NCBI GenBank assembly: GCA_001464935.1
Contig: LNEL01000051.1
Span: 62,001-126,000, forward strand
From: Gammaproteobacteria bacterium Ga0077536
Lineage (GTDB): Bacteria; Pseudomonadota; Gammaproteobacteria; Ga0077536
Reading direction: 5' to 3'
Length of the DNA stretch: 64,000 bases
Part shown: positions 17,724 through 25,947 of the stretch, piece after piece
Layout of the letters: each line of letters begins with the position of its first letter
How positions within the stretch are numbered: position 1 is the stretch's first letter
Notes under the pieces: generated by a model
What the model saw: only the letters and a program-made list of their open reading frames with translations
Database searches by the model: none
Told to the model about the DNA's origin: nothing
Program-made: the position numbers and the translations under genes

Positions 17724-19103
17724 TTAGCGGCTGCCGACGCGGCGCAGCTGGTTGGCGTCGAATTTCTTCGGATCGATATCGCCATTCTTGCCAGCCAACC
17801 AGTCGACCTTGCCTTCCTGCGGCATGTTGTCCGCCATGTAGCGGCCGACGTTCAGGTCATAGCTCGTGTAACCCTGGTAGACGCAGGCGCCGAGTTCCCA
17901 GGCCGTGTACGGGTAGGATTCCATCACACGCCAGATCTTGCCCTGCGCGTCGTACAGGTCGGATTGCAGCATCGCCCAGGTGTCCTCGTCGAGGTAGAAC
18001 TCGCGCTTCGGGAACAGGTGGCGCATGCCGGACTTGATCGTCGCTTCGACCTTCCACACACGGTGCTTCTCGTACCGAATCAGGTCGCGCTGCGGTGCCA
18101 GCGGCTTCATGATGTCCGCGAACTTCAGCGAGGTGTCGTTGAAGCGGAAGGTGTTGTAGGTGACGTACATCTCCTGCTTGCCGATGAGCTTGAAGTCGTA
18201 GCGGTCCATCGCGCCCGAGTACATCGGGTACTGGTCGACCATCAGCAGGTTTTCGTAGCCCGGCACCGGGTTGTCGTAGGCGAAGGTCGGCGAGCGACGC
18301 ACGCGTCGCTGGCCCGGGAAGTACAGCCACGCGTCGTTGGACTTGTTCAGGAAGTAGTGCAGCAGGATCAGCTCGCCGACGCGCGCCGCCGGCGACACCA
18401 CTTCGTTCAGCAGCTTGTACTCGATGCCGCCCTCGGCGAGGGTGGTCTCGCGTTCGTCGCCGAACGGCGTCAGCGTCCACTGCTTCTGCACCAGCGGCAC
18501 CGGCTTGCGGCCGCCCGGCTCGGAGAAGATCGTCGCGTAGGTTTCGGTACGCCCGGCGCCGCTCCAGCGCAGCTTGTGGTTCCAGATCGCCTCGGCACCG
18601 TTCTGCGGAATCGGGAACGGCACGCCGGACGGTGTCGCCGTCTCGAGGCCCCAGCCTGCGGCACCCAGCTTCGCGGTCGTCGCATTCTGTTTCGTACGTT
18701 CATAGACGACTTCGGGAAACGCGCAGTTGCGATGCGTCGGAAACACCTGCATCGAGTAGCCGTCGATACCCTGCAGCAGCGCGATCTGGCCGGCCGACAG
18801 GAACTGCTTGTGCTGCTCGACGTTCGACGCATCGATCGTCAGCAACGGCTGTTCGGCGGCATACGGGTCGGGACGCGGCTGGCCAACGGCCCAGCCGGCC
18901 GGCGCGGTCATCTCGCCGCCGGTCCACTCGGGGATGCTGCCGTCGGCGTTTCCTGCCTTCTCGGCGCCAACGGGCGTCAGTTCGGCGCCGAGTTTCGCGG
19001 CGTCGGCCTCGGTCACCGCGGCCCATGTGCTGCCCGCGCAGAACATCGAGACCGCCGCGGCGACACAGGCGCGGCGCGCCCATCGATAGGTGCTCTTGTG
19101 CAT
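17724..19103 (-). CDS. DUF1329 exported protein
   Basis: A 459-aa protein with a signal peptide (about 28 residues, ending GSTWA). The mature part carries the DUF1329 pattern, including RVRRSPTFAYDNPVPGYEN and DLNVGRYMAD. The fold resembles LolA/LolB-type lipoprotein carriers in published predictions of the family, so a periplasmic carrier feeding the DUF1302 barrel is plausible but not shown. It starts 56 bp after the cytochrome c gene of the amine-dehydrogenase cluster with no obvious terminator between. Confidence 0.9.
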   Translation of the reverse strand: MHKSTYRWARRACVAAAVSMFCAGSTWAAVTEADAAKLGAELTPVGAEKAGNADGSIPEWTGGEMTAPAGWAVGQPRPDPYAAEQPLLTIDASNVEQHKQFLSAGQIALLQGIDGYSMQVFPTHRNCAFPEVVYERTKQNATTAKLGAAGWGLETATPSGVPFPIPQNGAEAIWNHKLRWSGAGRTETYATIFSEPGGRKPVPLVQKQWTLTPFGDERETTLAEGGIEYKLLNEVVSPAARVGELILLHYFLNKSNDAWLYFPGQRRVRRSPTFAYDNPVPGYENLLMVDQYPMYSGAMDRYDFKLIGKQEMYVTYNTFRFNDTSLKFADIMKPLAPQRDLIRYEKHRVWKVEATIKSGMRHLFPKREFYLDEDTWAMLQSDLYDAQGKIWRVMESYPYTAWELGACVYQGYTSYDLNVGRYMADNMPQEGKVDWLAGKNGDIDPKKFDANQLRRVGSR

Positions 19104-19159
19104 GTTTCCCCCCTGCGTTGGCGGCGCCGTCGCGCGCGACTGGCCGCCTGATTAGAAAG

Positions 19160-19594
19160 CTAGTAATCGATCCGGATGCCGAGTTGCTGCAGACGCCCCA
19201 GCACCAACTCGCGCACCTTGAAAATCTCGGCCGGCCGTTCGGCCCGCAGCCGCTCGACCTCCGCCTCCGTGAACGGCACGAAGTCCGCCGGCAGCGTGTC
19301 CTTGCTGTACTCGAGCAGCATCCAGTTCAGAATCTCGGCGACTTCCGCATTGCTCAGCGGGGAATAGGCGATGCCGGGCACCTGCGTCAGGAACGCGCGC
19401 CCTTCCGGAATCCTGGCGAAATGGCCGGGGATCCCGTGCAGGCTCGGCACGTCGTTCGGTTTGCTGCCCGAGCCGTCGGGCAGATGGCAACCGGCACAGT
19501 GCAGCAGATAGCTCTGATGGCCGTAGTCGACGGCCTGAGCCGCGCCGCCGACGCTGGCGAGCAGCAGCAGGACCGCCCACTTTCCGCGCATCAT
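19160..19594 (-). CDS. Monoheme c-type cytochrome of the amine dehydrogenase cluster
   Basis: A 144-aa periplasmic protein with a signal peptide (about 21 residues, ending GGAAQA) and one heme-attachment motif, CAGCH, soon after the cleavage site. No second CxxCH is present, so it is not the diheme enzyme MauG. A later Met-containing segment could supply the axial ligand. Two consecutive ATG codons begin the gene. It lies 23 bp after the light-chain gene. It probably carries electrons from the quinone cofactor or assists its maturation; which of the two cannot be told. Confidence 0.85.
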   Translation of the reverse strand: MMRGKWAVLLLLASVGGAAQAVDYGHQSYLLHCAGCHLPDGSGSKPNDVPSLHGIPGHFARIPEGRAFLTQVPGIAYSPLSNAEVAEILNWMLLEYSKDTLPADFVPFTEAEVERLRAERPAEIFKVRELVLGRLQQLGIRIDY

Positions 19595-19617
19595 GGCCGC
19601 GCTTCCCGACCGGCGCC

Positions 19618-20193
19618 TCAGCCCGGCCGGGCCTCCGACACGCCCAGTGCCACCGCCACCGTGCAATGGTAGGAGTTCGCCTTGTTGCCCATGCACCAGT
19701 TGACGTCGTTGTGCACGCCCATGCGATAGGCCGGACGCTCGCCGATGTTGTAGTTGCACATGCAACGGCCGCAGGCGGACACGCCGCAGCAGTCGTTGTA
19801 GCTGATCAGGTAGGCCTTGTTGTCATTCGGGTTCTGGCAGGTGCCGACCCAGGTGACCTTGGAGATTTCAGTGCCCGCCGGGCACTGCGAAATGGACCCA
19901 CCGCAGCAGGTGCAGAGGAAGCCGTCGAGCGCGCAGTAGCGCCAGTATTCGCAGGTGGTGTCGTCGTTGACGTCGCCACCGCCGGCGCCGCCATGTCCAC
20001 CCGCCGGCGGGTGCGCACCGCCGCCGCCATGGCCGGACGGCGCCGCCTGCGGCGAGCGATCGAACGGCAGCACCGGGAACAGCACCGAAGCACCGAGCAG
20101 CGCGCGGCCCAGGCGGGCCATCGCGTTGCGGCGGGAGGTCATGCGCGCCACCTGCCGGGCCTTGCGCTCAAAAAAGTCGTCGAACCATTGCAT
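19618..20193 (-). CDS. Amine dehydrogenase light chain (TTQ subunit, methylamine/aralkylamine type)
   Basis: A 191-aa precursor of the small subunit that carries tryptophan tryptophylquinone. The leader has twin arginines (TSRRNAMARLGRALLG), so export is probably by Tat, then a Gly/His-rich linker. The mature domain starts near residue 78. The two tryptophans cross-linked into TTQ are Trp115 (TWVGTC) and Trp166 (VNWCMG), and Asp134 (YNDCC) matches the catalytic Asp. Fourteen Cys follow the linker; those at 97 and 141 fall where the Paracoccus methylamine enzyme has Ser, as I recall it. It sits between mauD and the cytochrome gene, as in mau and aau clusters. Confidence 0.93.
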   Translation of the reverse strand: MQWFDDFFERKARQVARMTSRRNAMARLGRALLGASVLFPVLPFDRSPQAAPSGHGGGGAHPPAGGHGGAGGGDVNDDTTCEYWRYCALDGFLCTCCGGSISQCPAGTEISKVTWVGTCQNPNDNKAYLISYNDCCGVSACGRCMCNYNIGERPAYRMGVHNDVNWCMGNKANSYHCTVAVALGVSEARPG

Positions 20194-20216
20194 CGCTGTT
20201 ACTCCGCTTGCGGCGC

Positions 20217-20804
20217 TTACGCCGACTTCAGATATTCCTGGACCGAAGACACGCCGAGTTCCTTGGCCGTGAACAGGCTCTCCAGTTGTTCGCGTGAATT
20301 CACGAGGCCCTTGGCCTTCACGCGGCCCGCTTCGTCGAGCAGCACTGCGTGGGGCAGGCGGCTGACTTTGAAGGCGAGCCCGAGTTCGGTCGACAGCAGG
20401 TACGGGAACTCCTCGAGTTTCGCCTGCTTGTAGAACTTCTCCTGCGCAGCGCGCTCGCCGTCGCTCGCGAGCACGATGCGCAACCAGCCCGCCTCGCTGC
20501 GCGCAGTGGACTTGAGAATCGGCAGCAGCTTCTTGCACACCGGACAGGTCGGTGACAGGAAGAACAGCAGGGTCGACGCCGTGGCCTGGCGACCAATCTC
20601 GACCCGCCGGCCATCGAGCGCAATCAGATCGAACGCCGGGGCCTGCTCGCCGACTTTCGGACCGGCGTCCATGATCAGCGCCCCGACGGGTGCGACGCGT
20701 TCGTACAGGATGCCGACCTGGCGCGACAGCGCGAACACGGCGGCGACGAGTCCGACGACGACGACCGACAGAATCACCACCGCGATGCTCAGGGCTTCGA
20801 TCAT
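20217..20804 (-). CDS. mauD: MauD: thioredoxin-like maturation protein for amine dehydrogenase
   Basis: A 195-aa membrane-anchored thioredoxin-fold protein: one N-terminal transmembrane segment (residues ~5-27), then an AhpC/TlpA-like domain with redox motif CPVC (SPTCPVCKK). MauD is needed for disulfide formation in the Cys-rich light chain. The start overlaps the MauE stop by 4 nt (ATGA). The start is placed at MIEALSIAVV because an upstream extension lacks family similarity. Confidence 0.92.
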   Translation of the reverse strand: MIEALSIAVVILSVVVVGLVAAVFALSRQVGILYERVAPVGALIMDAGPKVGEQAPAFDLIALDGRRVEIGRQATASTLLFFLSPTCPVCKKLLPILKSTARSEAGWLRIVLASDGERAAQEKFYKQAKLEEFPYLLSTELGLAFKVSRLPHAVLLDEAGRVKAKGLVNSREQLESLFTAKELGVSSVQEYLKSA

Positions 20805-21346
20805 GTACCGTCCCGCAGCGCCGTCAGGCGCGGTTGATTGGCAATCAGCTGGCTCGCGGCGGCGTAGAGCCCCGCCACGAGCAGGCCGCCGATGCAGATG
20901 AAAAGATAGTCCAGCCACACGAGCGGACGCGCCGCGGTGGCGACGGTCGCGAAGGCCAGCAGCCCGGTGAAGCCGAGGTTGCGCGCCACCAGCGCCCACG
21001 AGAGGGTCTGGTCACCGCTGGCGCCGCCACAGCCGCAGCTGATGCTCGCGCGTCCGCGCAGCAGGTTCACCGCGACCGCCGCGGTGACCAGCAGCAGCAG
21101 GCCGACGCCCGCGAGCTGTGGCCAGGGCCGCAGCACCGGCAGCAGCAGCAGCACGCCGATCGCGAGTTCGGTCGCGATCAGCAGCACGGAGGCGCTCGGC
21201 ACGACCACGCTCGGGATCAGGTCGTAATTCTCCATCGCCGCGGCGAACAGTTCGCGCTCACGCCACTTCGACACCGCCCCGGTGACGAAGATGGCGCCGG
21301 CCGCAACGCAGATCACGGCGGCGAGTGCGGGATCGAACAGGTTCAT
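20801..21346 (-). CDS. MauE/DoxX-type membrane protein for amine dehydrogenase maturation
   Basis: A 181-aa inner-membrane protein with about five hydrophobic helices and a conserved CGCGG motif (SISCGCGGASG). MauE works with MauD in forming the light-chain disulfides. The frame is open far upstream, but that part is the shadow of the large-subunit gene; the ATG at 21346 gives the family start MNLFDPALAA. It lies 23 bp after the large-subunit stop and overlaps mauD. Confidence 0.9.
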   Translation of the reverse strand: MNLFDPALAAVICVAAGAIFVTGAVSKWRERELFAAAMENYDLIPSVVVPSASVLLIATELAIGVLLLLPVLRPWPQLAGVGLLLLVTAAVAVNLLRGRASISCGCGGASGDQTLSWALVARNLGFTGLLAFATVATAARPLVWLDYLFICIGGLLVAGLYAAASQLIANQPRLTALRDGT

Positions 21347-21369
21347 CGTACCGGGCTGCGAACGGCTGA

Positions 21370-22524
21370 TCAGTGCGTTTCGATCAGAATCGGCGCTTCG
21401 CCGAAACCGTCGACGCGCTTGCCGACCGCGAGCTTCGGCGTGGTCGAGTAGTTGATCAGGCCCGCGCTCAGCGGATCGATCGCGAACAGCATCGGATTCG
21501 CACCACGGCTCACCGCCAGCGCCACCGCGTTGTTGCCTTCGACCCGCTCGACGCGCTGTTTGCTCTTGACGTCGAAAGCCCAGATCTCTTTGGCCGGGTT
21601 CTTGTGGCTGCCTTCGGCGCCGGCCGGATGCATCGCGACGTACAGCCGCCCGTTGTCCTTGCTCATCGCGAACGGCTGGTAGCCACCCGGGCGCCAACCG
21701 TCTTTCTGATCGTCCGCGCCGAGCAGCGACCACGGCGCGCCGAGGCTCGCGACGGCACCACCGAGGTTCGCGCTCAGGATCTGGCCGTGAAAACTGAGGA
21801 AGTGGTAGGTGTCGCCGTCGTTTTCGGTCTGGCTGAAAACGGGATCCTTGTCCGGGTCGAACAGGCGCTCGCTGCGCTGCTGGTCGGTGGGCTTGCCGTC
21901 GGCGCCGAGCGTGACGGTCAGCAGGGTCCCGTCGCCGCAGATGGTCGTGAAACGGTTGGCGACGCTCTGTGCCGGGAGGATGCCCCAGCAGCCCGGCGTC
22001 GGAATCTCGGTGACGAACTTCTCCGCCTTGCGATCGACGACGGCGAGCGAACTGGCGGGCGTCGCGTTCTGCACGACGATGAAGCGGCCGTCCGGCGTCA
22101 CCGCGATCGTGCCCTTGTAGGGCAGCGCCTGTGCGTGCTTCGGCGGAATGGAGATTTCGGCCTTGATGGTCAGCGTCTGCGCGTCGTAGACATCGACCTG
22201 GTCGGTGCGCGTGCCGCGATTCAGTTTCGCGAGATAGGTCGTCGCGACATAGATCTCGGAGCGATCCGGCGAGAGCGTCGCGAGGCCCGTGAAGCCGGTG
22301 CCGATCATGCCGGTGTACTTCAGGGTTTCCCCGTCGACGATGTGCATGCGGCCGTCGACGATGTGCGAGATCGCGACATCCGAGACGTACAGGCGGTAGG
22401 GATTGGCGGGCGGGAGTTTGCCCACGGTGATTTCTTCGGGCATCGCTGTCGGCTGTGTCGCCTGTGCGGCCCAGGCGCCCGCCATCAGCATCATGGCCAA
22501 ACCGCATCGTTTCGCTGTCTGCAT
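21370..22524 (-). CDS. Amine dehydrogenase large (heavy) subunit
   Basis: A 384-aa periplasmic beta-propeller subunit that forms the substrate channel over the TTQ subunit. The signal peptide is about residues 1-22 (LAMMLMAGAWAAQA). The family pattern is clear: NPYRLYVSD, TPDGRFIVVQNATPASS, YHFLSFHGQI, and a long GGYQPFAMSKDNGRLYVAMH stretch. The gene order large subunit-MauE-MauD-light chain is shared by methylamine and aralkylamine dehydrogenases; absence of mauF, mauG and amicyanin favours the aralkylamine (aau) type, but substrate is not provable here. The enzyme deaminates primary amines to aldehydes plus ammonia. The ATG at 22524 is chosen over the adjoining GTG. It is the first gene of the operon. 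Confidence 0.93.
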   Translation of the reverse strand: MQTAKRCGLAMMLMAGAWAAQATQPTAMPEEITVGKLPPANPYRLYVSDVAISHIVDGRMHIVDGETLKYTGMIGTGFTGLATLSPDRSEIYVATTYLAKLNRGTRTDQVDVYDAQTLTIKAEISIPPKHAQALPYKGTIAVTPDGRFIVVQNATPASSLAVVDRKAEKFVTEIPTPGCWGILPAQSVANRFTTICGDGTLLTVTLGADGKPTDQQRSERLFDPDKDPVFSQTENDGDTYHFLSFHGQILSANLGGAVASLGAPWSLLGADDQKDGWRPGGYQPFAMSKDNGRLYVAMHPAGAEGSHKNPAKEIWAFDVKSKQRVERVEGNNAVALAVSRGANPMLFAIDPLSAGLINYSTTPKLAVGKRVDGFGEAPILIETH

Positions 22525-22777
22525 CACCTGTTCCCCCGTCTTGGCACGTGCTCTTGGCCGAGCGTCGCGGCCCGGTGTCCGTCGCGCCGGGCCCCAATGT
22601 TCGCCCGGACCAGATAATTCTGTCGCTTAGTGTAAGGATTTCGGGCGCCGGCCAATAGCGGAAACTGGCAAGGACCGGTGTCCCGACAGAAGGCGCCGGG
22701 CGCGGTTTGTGCGCTGCGCATGCCGGGTGTAACGTGTCCGGACTTCCCCGCCCGTCCGGCATCGAGGTGACAGGCCC

Positions 22778-23761
22778 GTGACTCTGGCCCAACCACATTG
22801 CGCTTCGTCGACGCCGCTGCTGCGGACGGTCGTCAGTGGTGACGCCGATGAGCATGCCGAAAACCTCAGCGCGTGGGATCAGCGCTACGAACAGCTCGGT
22901 CGCGGCCGCTTCATCGGCCGCCTCGACGAACTGTGGCTCGATGGCCTGCAGCTGTTCCGGGAACGCACCAGCCATGACGTGCTCGAAACCGGGTCGCCGT
23001 GGCCCGGCTCGCGGACCTTCGGCATTCCGCTCGCGATGTGCGGCACGGCCGTCTACTGCGGCAAGCCGATGCCGCCGGACATGCTGCTGACGCTCGGGCC
23101 GCAGGATTCCCTCGAATTCCGAACCCCGTCGGTACTCGACATCGTGGGCCTCTCGTGGTCGGCCGACGCGCTCAGCGCCTTCACGCTCGACCTCGAAGGC
23201 ATCGACATCGAGGACGAACTGCGCGGACGGCGCCTGCTGCCGGTCGCACCGGCCGCGCTCGCCGGCCTGCGCGGCTTCATGACCCACCTGTTCGAACTGC
23301 TCGAGACCAGCGCCAGCCAACTCGACAATCCCCAGGTCGCGCGCGGTCTGCGCCACACGCTGCTCGAACGCGTCGTCGGCGCCGTGCGCGATGCCCAGCC
23401 GGAACCGCCGCAGACCTTCACCGCGTCGGTGCGCCGCGGCATCGTGCAGCGGGCACGTGACTACGCGCTGTCGCGACCCGATGAGCCTGTGACCGTGGTC
23501 GAACTGTGCGGCGCACTCAAAATCAGCCGCCGCACGCTGCAGACCTGCTTTCACGAAATGCTGGGCCTGAGTCCGCACCAGTACCTGCGTACGCTGCGGC
23601 TGAACGGCATGCGGCGCGATTTGCGCAGTTCAGTCGTCGGTCAGGTGTCGGTGCAGGAAGTCGCCGCCCGCTGGGGCTTCTGGCACCTGTCGAGCTGCGC
23701 CGCCGATTACCGGCGCCTGTTCGGCGAACTGCCGTCCGCGACCTTGCGCGTCGGGCGCTGA
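22778..23761 (+). CDS. AraC-family transcriptional regulator, divergent from the amine dehydrogenase operon
   Basis: A 327-aa regulator. The C-terminal ~100 residues hold the double helix-turn-helix of AraC/XylS proteins (LKISRRTLQTCFHEMLGLSP, then VQEVAARWGFWHLSSC). The N-terminal ~210 residues are an effector domain without a clear cupin signature. A GTG start at 22778 has GAGGTG 7 nt upstream. The shared 253-bp divergent region suggests that it controls the amine dehydrogenase operon, probably responding to the amine substrate; this is inferred from position. Confidence 0.88.
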   Translation: MTLAQPHCASSTPLLRTVVSGDADEHAENLSAWDQRYEQLGRGRFIGRLDELWLDGLQLFRERTSHDVLETGSPWPGSRTFGIPLAMCGTAVYCGKPMPPDMLLTLGPQDSLEFRTPSVLDIVGLSWSADALSAFTLDLEGIDIEDELRGRRLLPVAPAALAGLRGFMTHLFELLETSASQLDNPQVARGLRHTLLERVVGAVRDAQPEPPQTFTASVRRGIVQRARDYALSRPDEPVTVVELCGALKISRRTLQTCFHEMLGLSPHQYLRTLRLNGMRRDLRSSVVGQVSVQEVAARWGFWHLSSCAADYRRLFGELPSATLRVGR

Positions 23762-23763
23762 AC

Positions 23764-24693
23764 TCAGGCGCCGGGCGCGCCCGCGAGCACGCGCAGGCCC
23801 TCGCCCCCCGCCTCGATCCCCACCTTGACGAGCGCCTCGGCGATCAGCGCCACGACGCGCTCGCGCGGATAGCTGGTGCGAGCGGCCAGCGCGACGCGTC
23901 GCGCCGGCACCGGCGCGGCAAAGTCGACGACGGCCACCGCCGCGCCCGCGTGCGGGCCGCTGATCGCAGTCTTCGGCAACACGCTGATACCGAGCCCGGA
24001 CGCCACCATGTGGCGGATGGTCTCGAGCGAATGGCCCTCGTGAATCTCGGCGCGGCGGTTCGCGTCGGGACACGCCAGCGCCACCTGATTGGCAAAGCAG
24101 TGTCCGCTGTGCAGCAGCAACAGGCGTTCGCCCGCGAGTTCGCCGGGCGTGACCTGCGTACGCCCGGCCCACGCGTGACGTGGCGGCACGATCACGACGA
24201 AGTCTTCGTCGTACAGCGGCGTCACCGTCAGCCCCGGGTATTCGAACGGCAGCGCGATCACGGCCAGATCCAGCCGCCCGTCCTGCAGGCGCGTGGCGAG
24301 TTCGTCGGTGGTGCTCTCCAGCAGGTTCAGTTCGAGCGCCGGTGCCACCGCCTGCAGCGCGCGCACCAGCGGCGCAATCAGGTAGGGACCTGCGGTGTGA
24401 ATGAAGCCGATGCCAATCGGGCCGGCGAGATCGTCGCGCCCGCCGCGCGCCAGGTCCCGGATGCGCCCGACCTCCGCCAGCACGCGTTCGGCCTGGGCAA
24501 CGATCTGTGCGCCGACGGTGGTCGGCCGCACGTCGGCGCGGCCGCGCTCGAACAGCTTCACGCCGAGTTCGTCCTCGAGTTTCGCGATCGCGAGCGACAG
24601 CGCCGGCTGCGTGACGAACACGCGTTCGGCCGCGCGGCGAAAATTGCGTTCGCCGGCGAGCGCGACCACATAGCGGAGTTCGTTCAAGGTCAC
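23764..24693 (-). CDS. oxyR: LysR-type peroxide sensor OxyR
   Basis: A 309-aa LysR-family regulator. Counting from the GTG at 24693, the redox cysteines fall at Cys199 and Cys208 (HSGHCFANQVALAC), the same numbers as in E. coli OxyR, which supports this start over the longer frame from 24744. The HTH is in the first 60 residues (NFRRAAERVFVTQPALSLAI). Peroxide-driven disulfide formation activates the protein. It is divergent from a dps gene, with an OxyR-type binding site between. The stop lies 2 bp from the convergent AraC-family gene end. Confidence 0.93.
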   Translation of the reverse strand: MTLNELRYVVALAGERNFRRAAERVFVTQPALSLAIAKLEDELGVKLFERGRADVRPTTVGAQIVAQAERVLAEVGRIRDLARGGRDDLAGPIGIGFIHTAGPYLIAPLVRALQAVAPALELNLLESTTDELATRLQDGRLDLAVIALPFEYPGLTVTPLYDEDFVVIVPPRHAWAGRTQVTPGELAGERLLLLHSGHCFANQVALACPDANRRAEIHEGHSLETIRHMVASGLGISVLPKTAISGPHAGAAVAVVDFAAPVPARRVALAARTSYPRERVVALIAEALVKVGIEAGGEGLRVLAGAPGA

Positions 24694-24736
24694 GTGCGGA
24701 CAGTCTCCGGCGGGTCGCTGCAGGCGCTCGTGGGCG

Positions 24737-24773
24737 ATAGCCAAATCTTATGATCCTGACAGTATTTCGCAAT
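24737..24773. promoter_or_regulatory. OxyR binding site between oxyR and dps
   Basis: Four tetranucleotides, ATAG, TTAT, ACAG and CAAT, are each separated by exactly seven bases. This matches the OxyR consensus (ATAG, CTAT, ATAG, CTAT with 7-nt spacers) at 13 of 16 positions. It sits 44 bp upstream of the oxyR start and 107 bp upstream of dps, well placed for oxyR autoregulation and dps activation. Confidence 0.75.
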
Positions 24774-24879
24774 TGGCACGCGCGGCGAACTGCCGGCACA
24801 CTAGGTCCCATGACACTGACGGAAGGCACCCGCCGCCCGCCGGTGTGGACGTACCTCTGGCTCACACGGGAGACATGAC

Positions 24880-25386
24880 ATGGATATCGGGATCGACGAC
24901 AAGACACGCGGCAAGATTGCGGACGGGCTCGCCCACCTCCTCGCCGACAGCTACACCCTCTACCTGAAGACCCACGGCTTTCACTGGAACGTGACGGGCC
25001 CCATGTTCAACACGCTGCACCTGATGTTCATGGACCAGTACACGGAACTGTGGAACGCGCTCGATCCGATCGCCGAACGCATCCGCGCGCTCGGTCATCC
25101 GGCACCGGCGTCTTATTCCCAGTTCGTGAAGCTGTCGAGCATCGAGGAAGAAGCAGGCGTGCCCGGCGCGACCGACATGATTCGCCAGCTGATCGCCGGC
25201 CAGGAAGCCATCACGCGCACCGCACGCGGCATCTTTCCAGTCGTCGACAAGGCCGGTGACGAACCGACCGCCGACCTGCTGACGCAGCGCATGCAGATCC
25301 ACGAAAAGAACGCGTGGATGCTGCGCAGCCTGCTCGAAGGCGGAGAGCAGGCGCTGCCGGCCACGGGCAAGCGCAAGAAGAAGTAG
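24880..25386 (+). CDS. dps: Dps-family DNA-binding ferritin-like protein
   Basis: A 168-aa ferritin-like protein that oxidises Fe(II) with peroxide, stores iron and shields DNA. The inter-subunit ferroxidase residues are visible: [10 protein letters not shown] supplies His and [15 protein letters not shown] supplies His, Asp and Glu. The C-terminal tail is Lys/Arg rich (GKRKKK), suited to DNA contact. Divergent from oxyR with an OxyR site between, so peroxide-induced expression is likely. Confidence 0.95.
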   Translation: MDIGIDDKTRGKIADGLAHLLADSYTLYLKTHGFHWNVTGPMFNTLHLMFMDQYTELWNALDPIAERIRALGHPAPASYSQFVKLSSIEEEAGVPGATDMIRQLIAGQEAITRTARGIFPVVDKAGDEPTADLLTQRMQIHEKNAWMLRSLLEGGEQALPATGKRKKK

Positions 25387-25404
25387 GGCCCGGCGCGGGC
25401 GTCG

Positions 25405-25947
25405 CTACTCTTCTTCGTACGGTTCGACGAGACTCGCGTCCAGCGTATAGCCCGCATGCGCGACATCGGTCTGCTGCGCTTCCACGCGCAGCCGGCCGGT
25501 GACCCACACCATGTCGAAGGCTTCCTTGATGGGCGCGCCCTGCGGCGAGCGCACGAGCACGATCTGGTTCGACGGCGGCGGCGGCACGTGAATGCAGGCA
25601 CCATAGTACGGCACGAGAATGAATGACTTCGCCGTCTTCGTGTCCGACTCCAGCGGAATGGCAAAGCCGGGAAGACGCACGTCGGTGCCATCGAGCGATT
25701 GGACGACCGGCGCGTTCTTCCACAGGTCCTGCAGCTTCTGCATCAGTTCGGCCGCGCGTGGATCACCGTCCTCGAGCGTCGACAGATCGGCGTCGCCGAA
25801 CAGCTTGTCGGGCTGGTAGTCGGCCGGCATCAGATCGTCCCAGGTAATCTCCTGTGGCGCCGCGTCGGGTGCGGCTGCACACAGGCCGAGCCAGCCGAGC
25901 AGCGTCGCCAGGATCACGATTCGAGTCATCGGTGTCCGTCCGTTCAT
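25405..25947 (-). CDS. DUF3299 exported protein in an ABC transporter operon
   Basis: A 180-aa protein with a signal peptide ending near residue 26 (LGLCAAAPDA) and the DUF3299 pattern (ITWDDLMP, LPGFAIPLE, YYGACIHVPPPPSNQ). The start overlaps the permease stop by ATGA; an internal ATG at 25929 is an alternative. DUF3299 proteins accompany MacB-like ABC genes in several proteobacteria, and in Vibrio a similar set is zinc-regulated, so a metal-linked role is possible but not shown here. Confidence 0.85.
   Translation of the reverse strand: MNGRTPMTRIVILATLLGWLGLCAAAPDAAPQEITWDDLMPADYQPDKLFGDADLSTLEDGDPRAAELMQKLQDLWKNAPVVQSLDGTDVRLPGFAIPLESDTKTAKSFILVPYYGACIHVPPPPSNQIVLVRSPQGAPIKEAFDMVWVTGRLRVEAQQTDVAHAGYTLDASLVEPYEEE

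Noticed and set aside
16014..19151. 1045-aa plus-strand open frame
   Set aside because: Antisense shadow spanning the DUF1302 and DUF1329 genes, both well supported on the minus strand.
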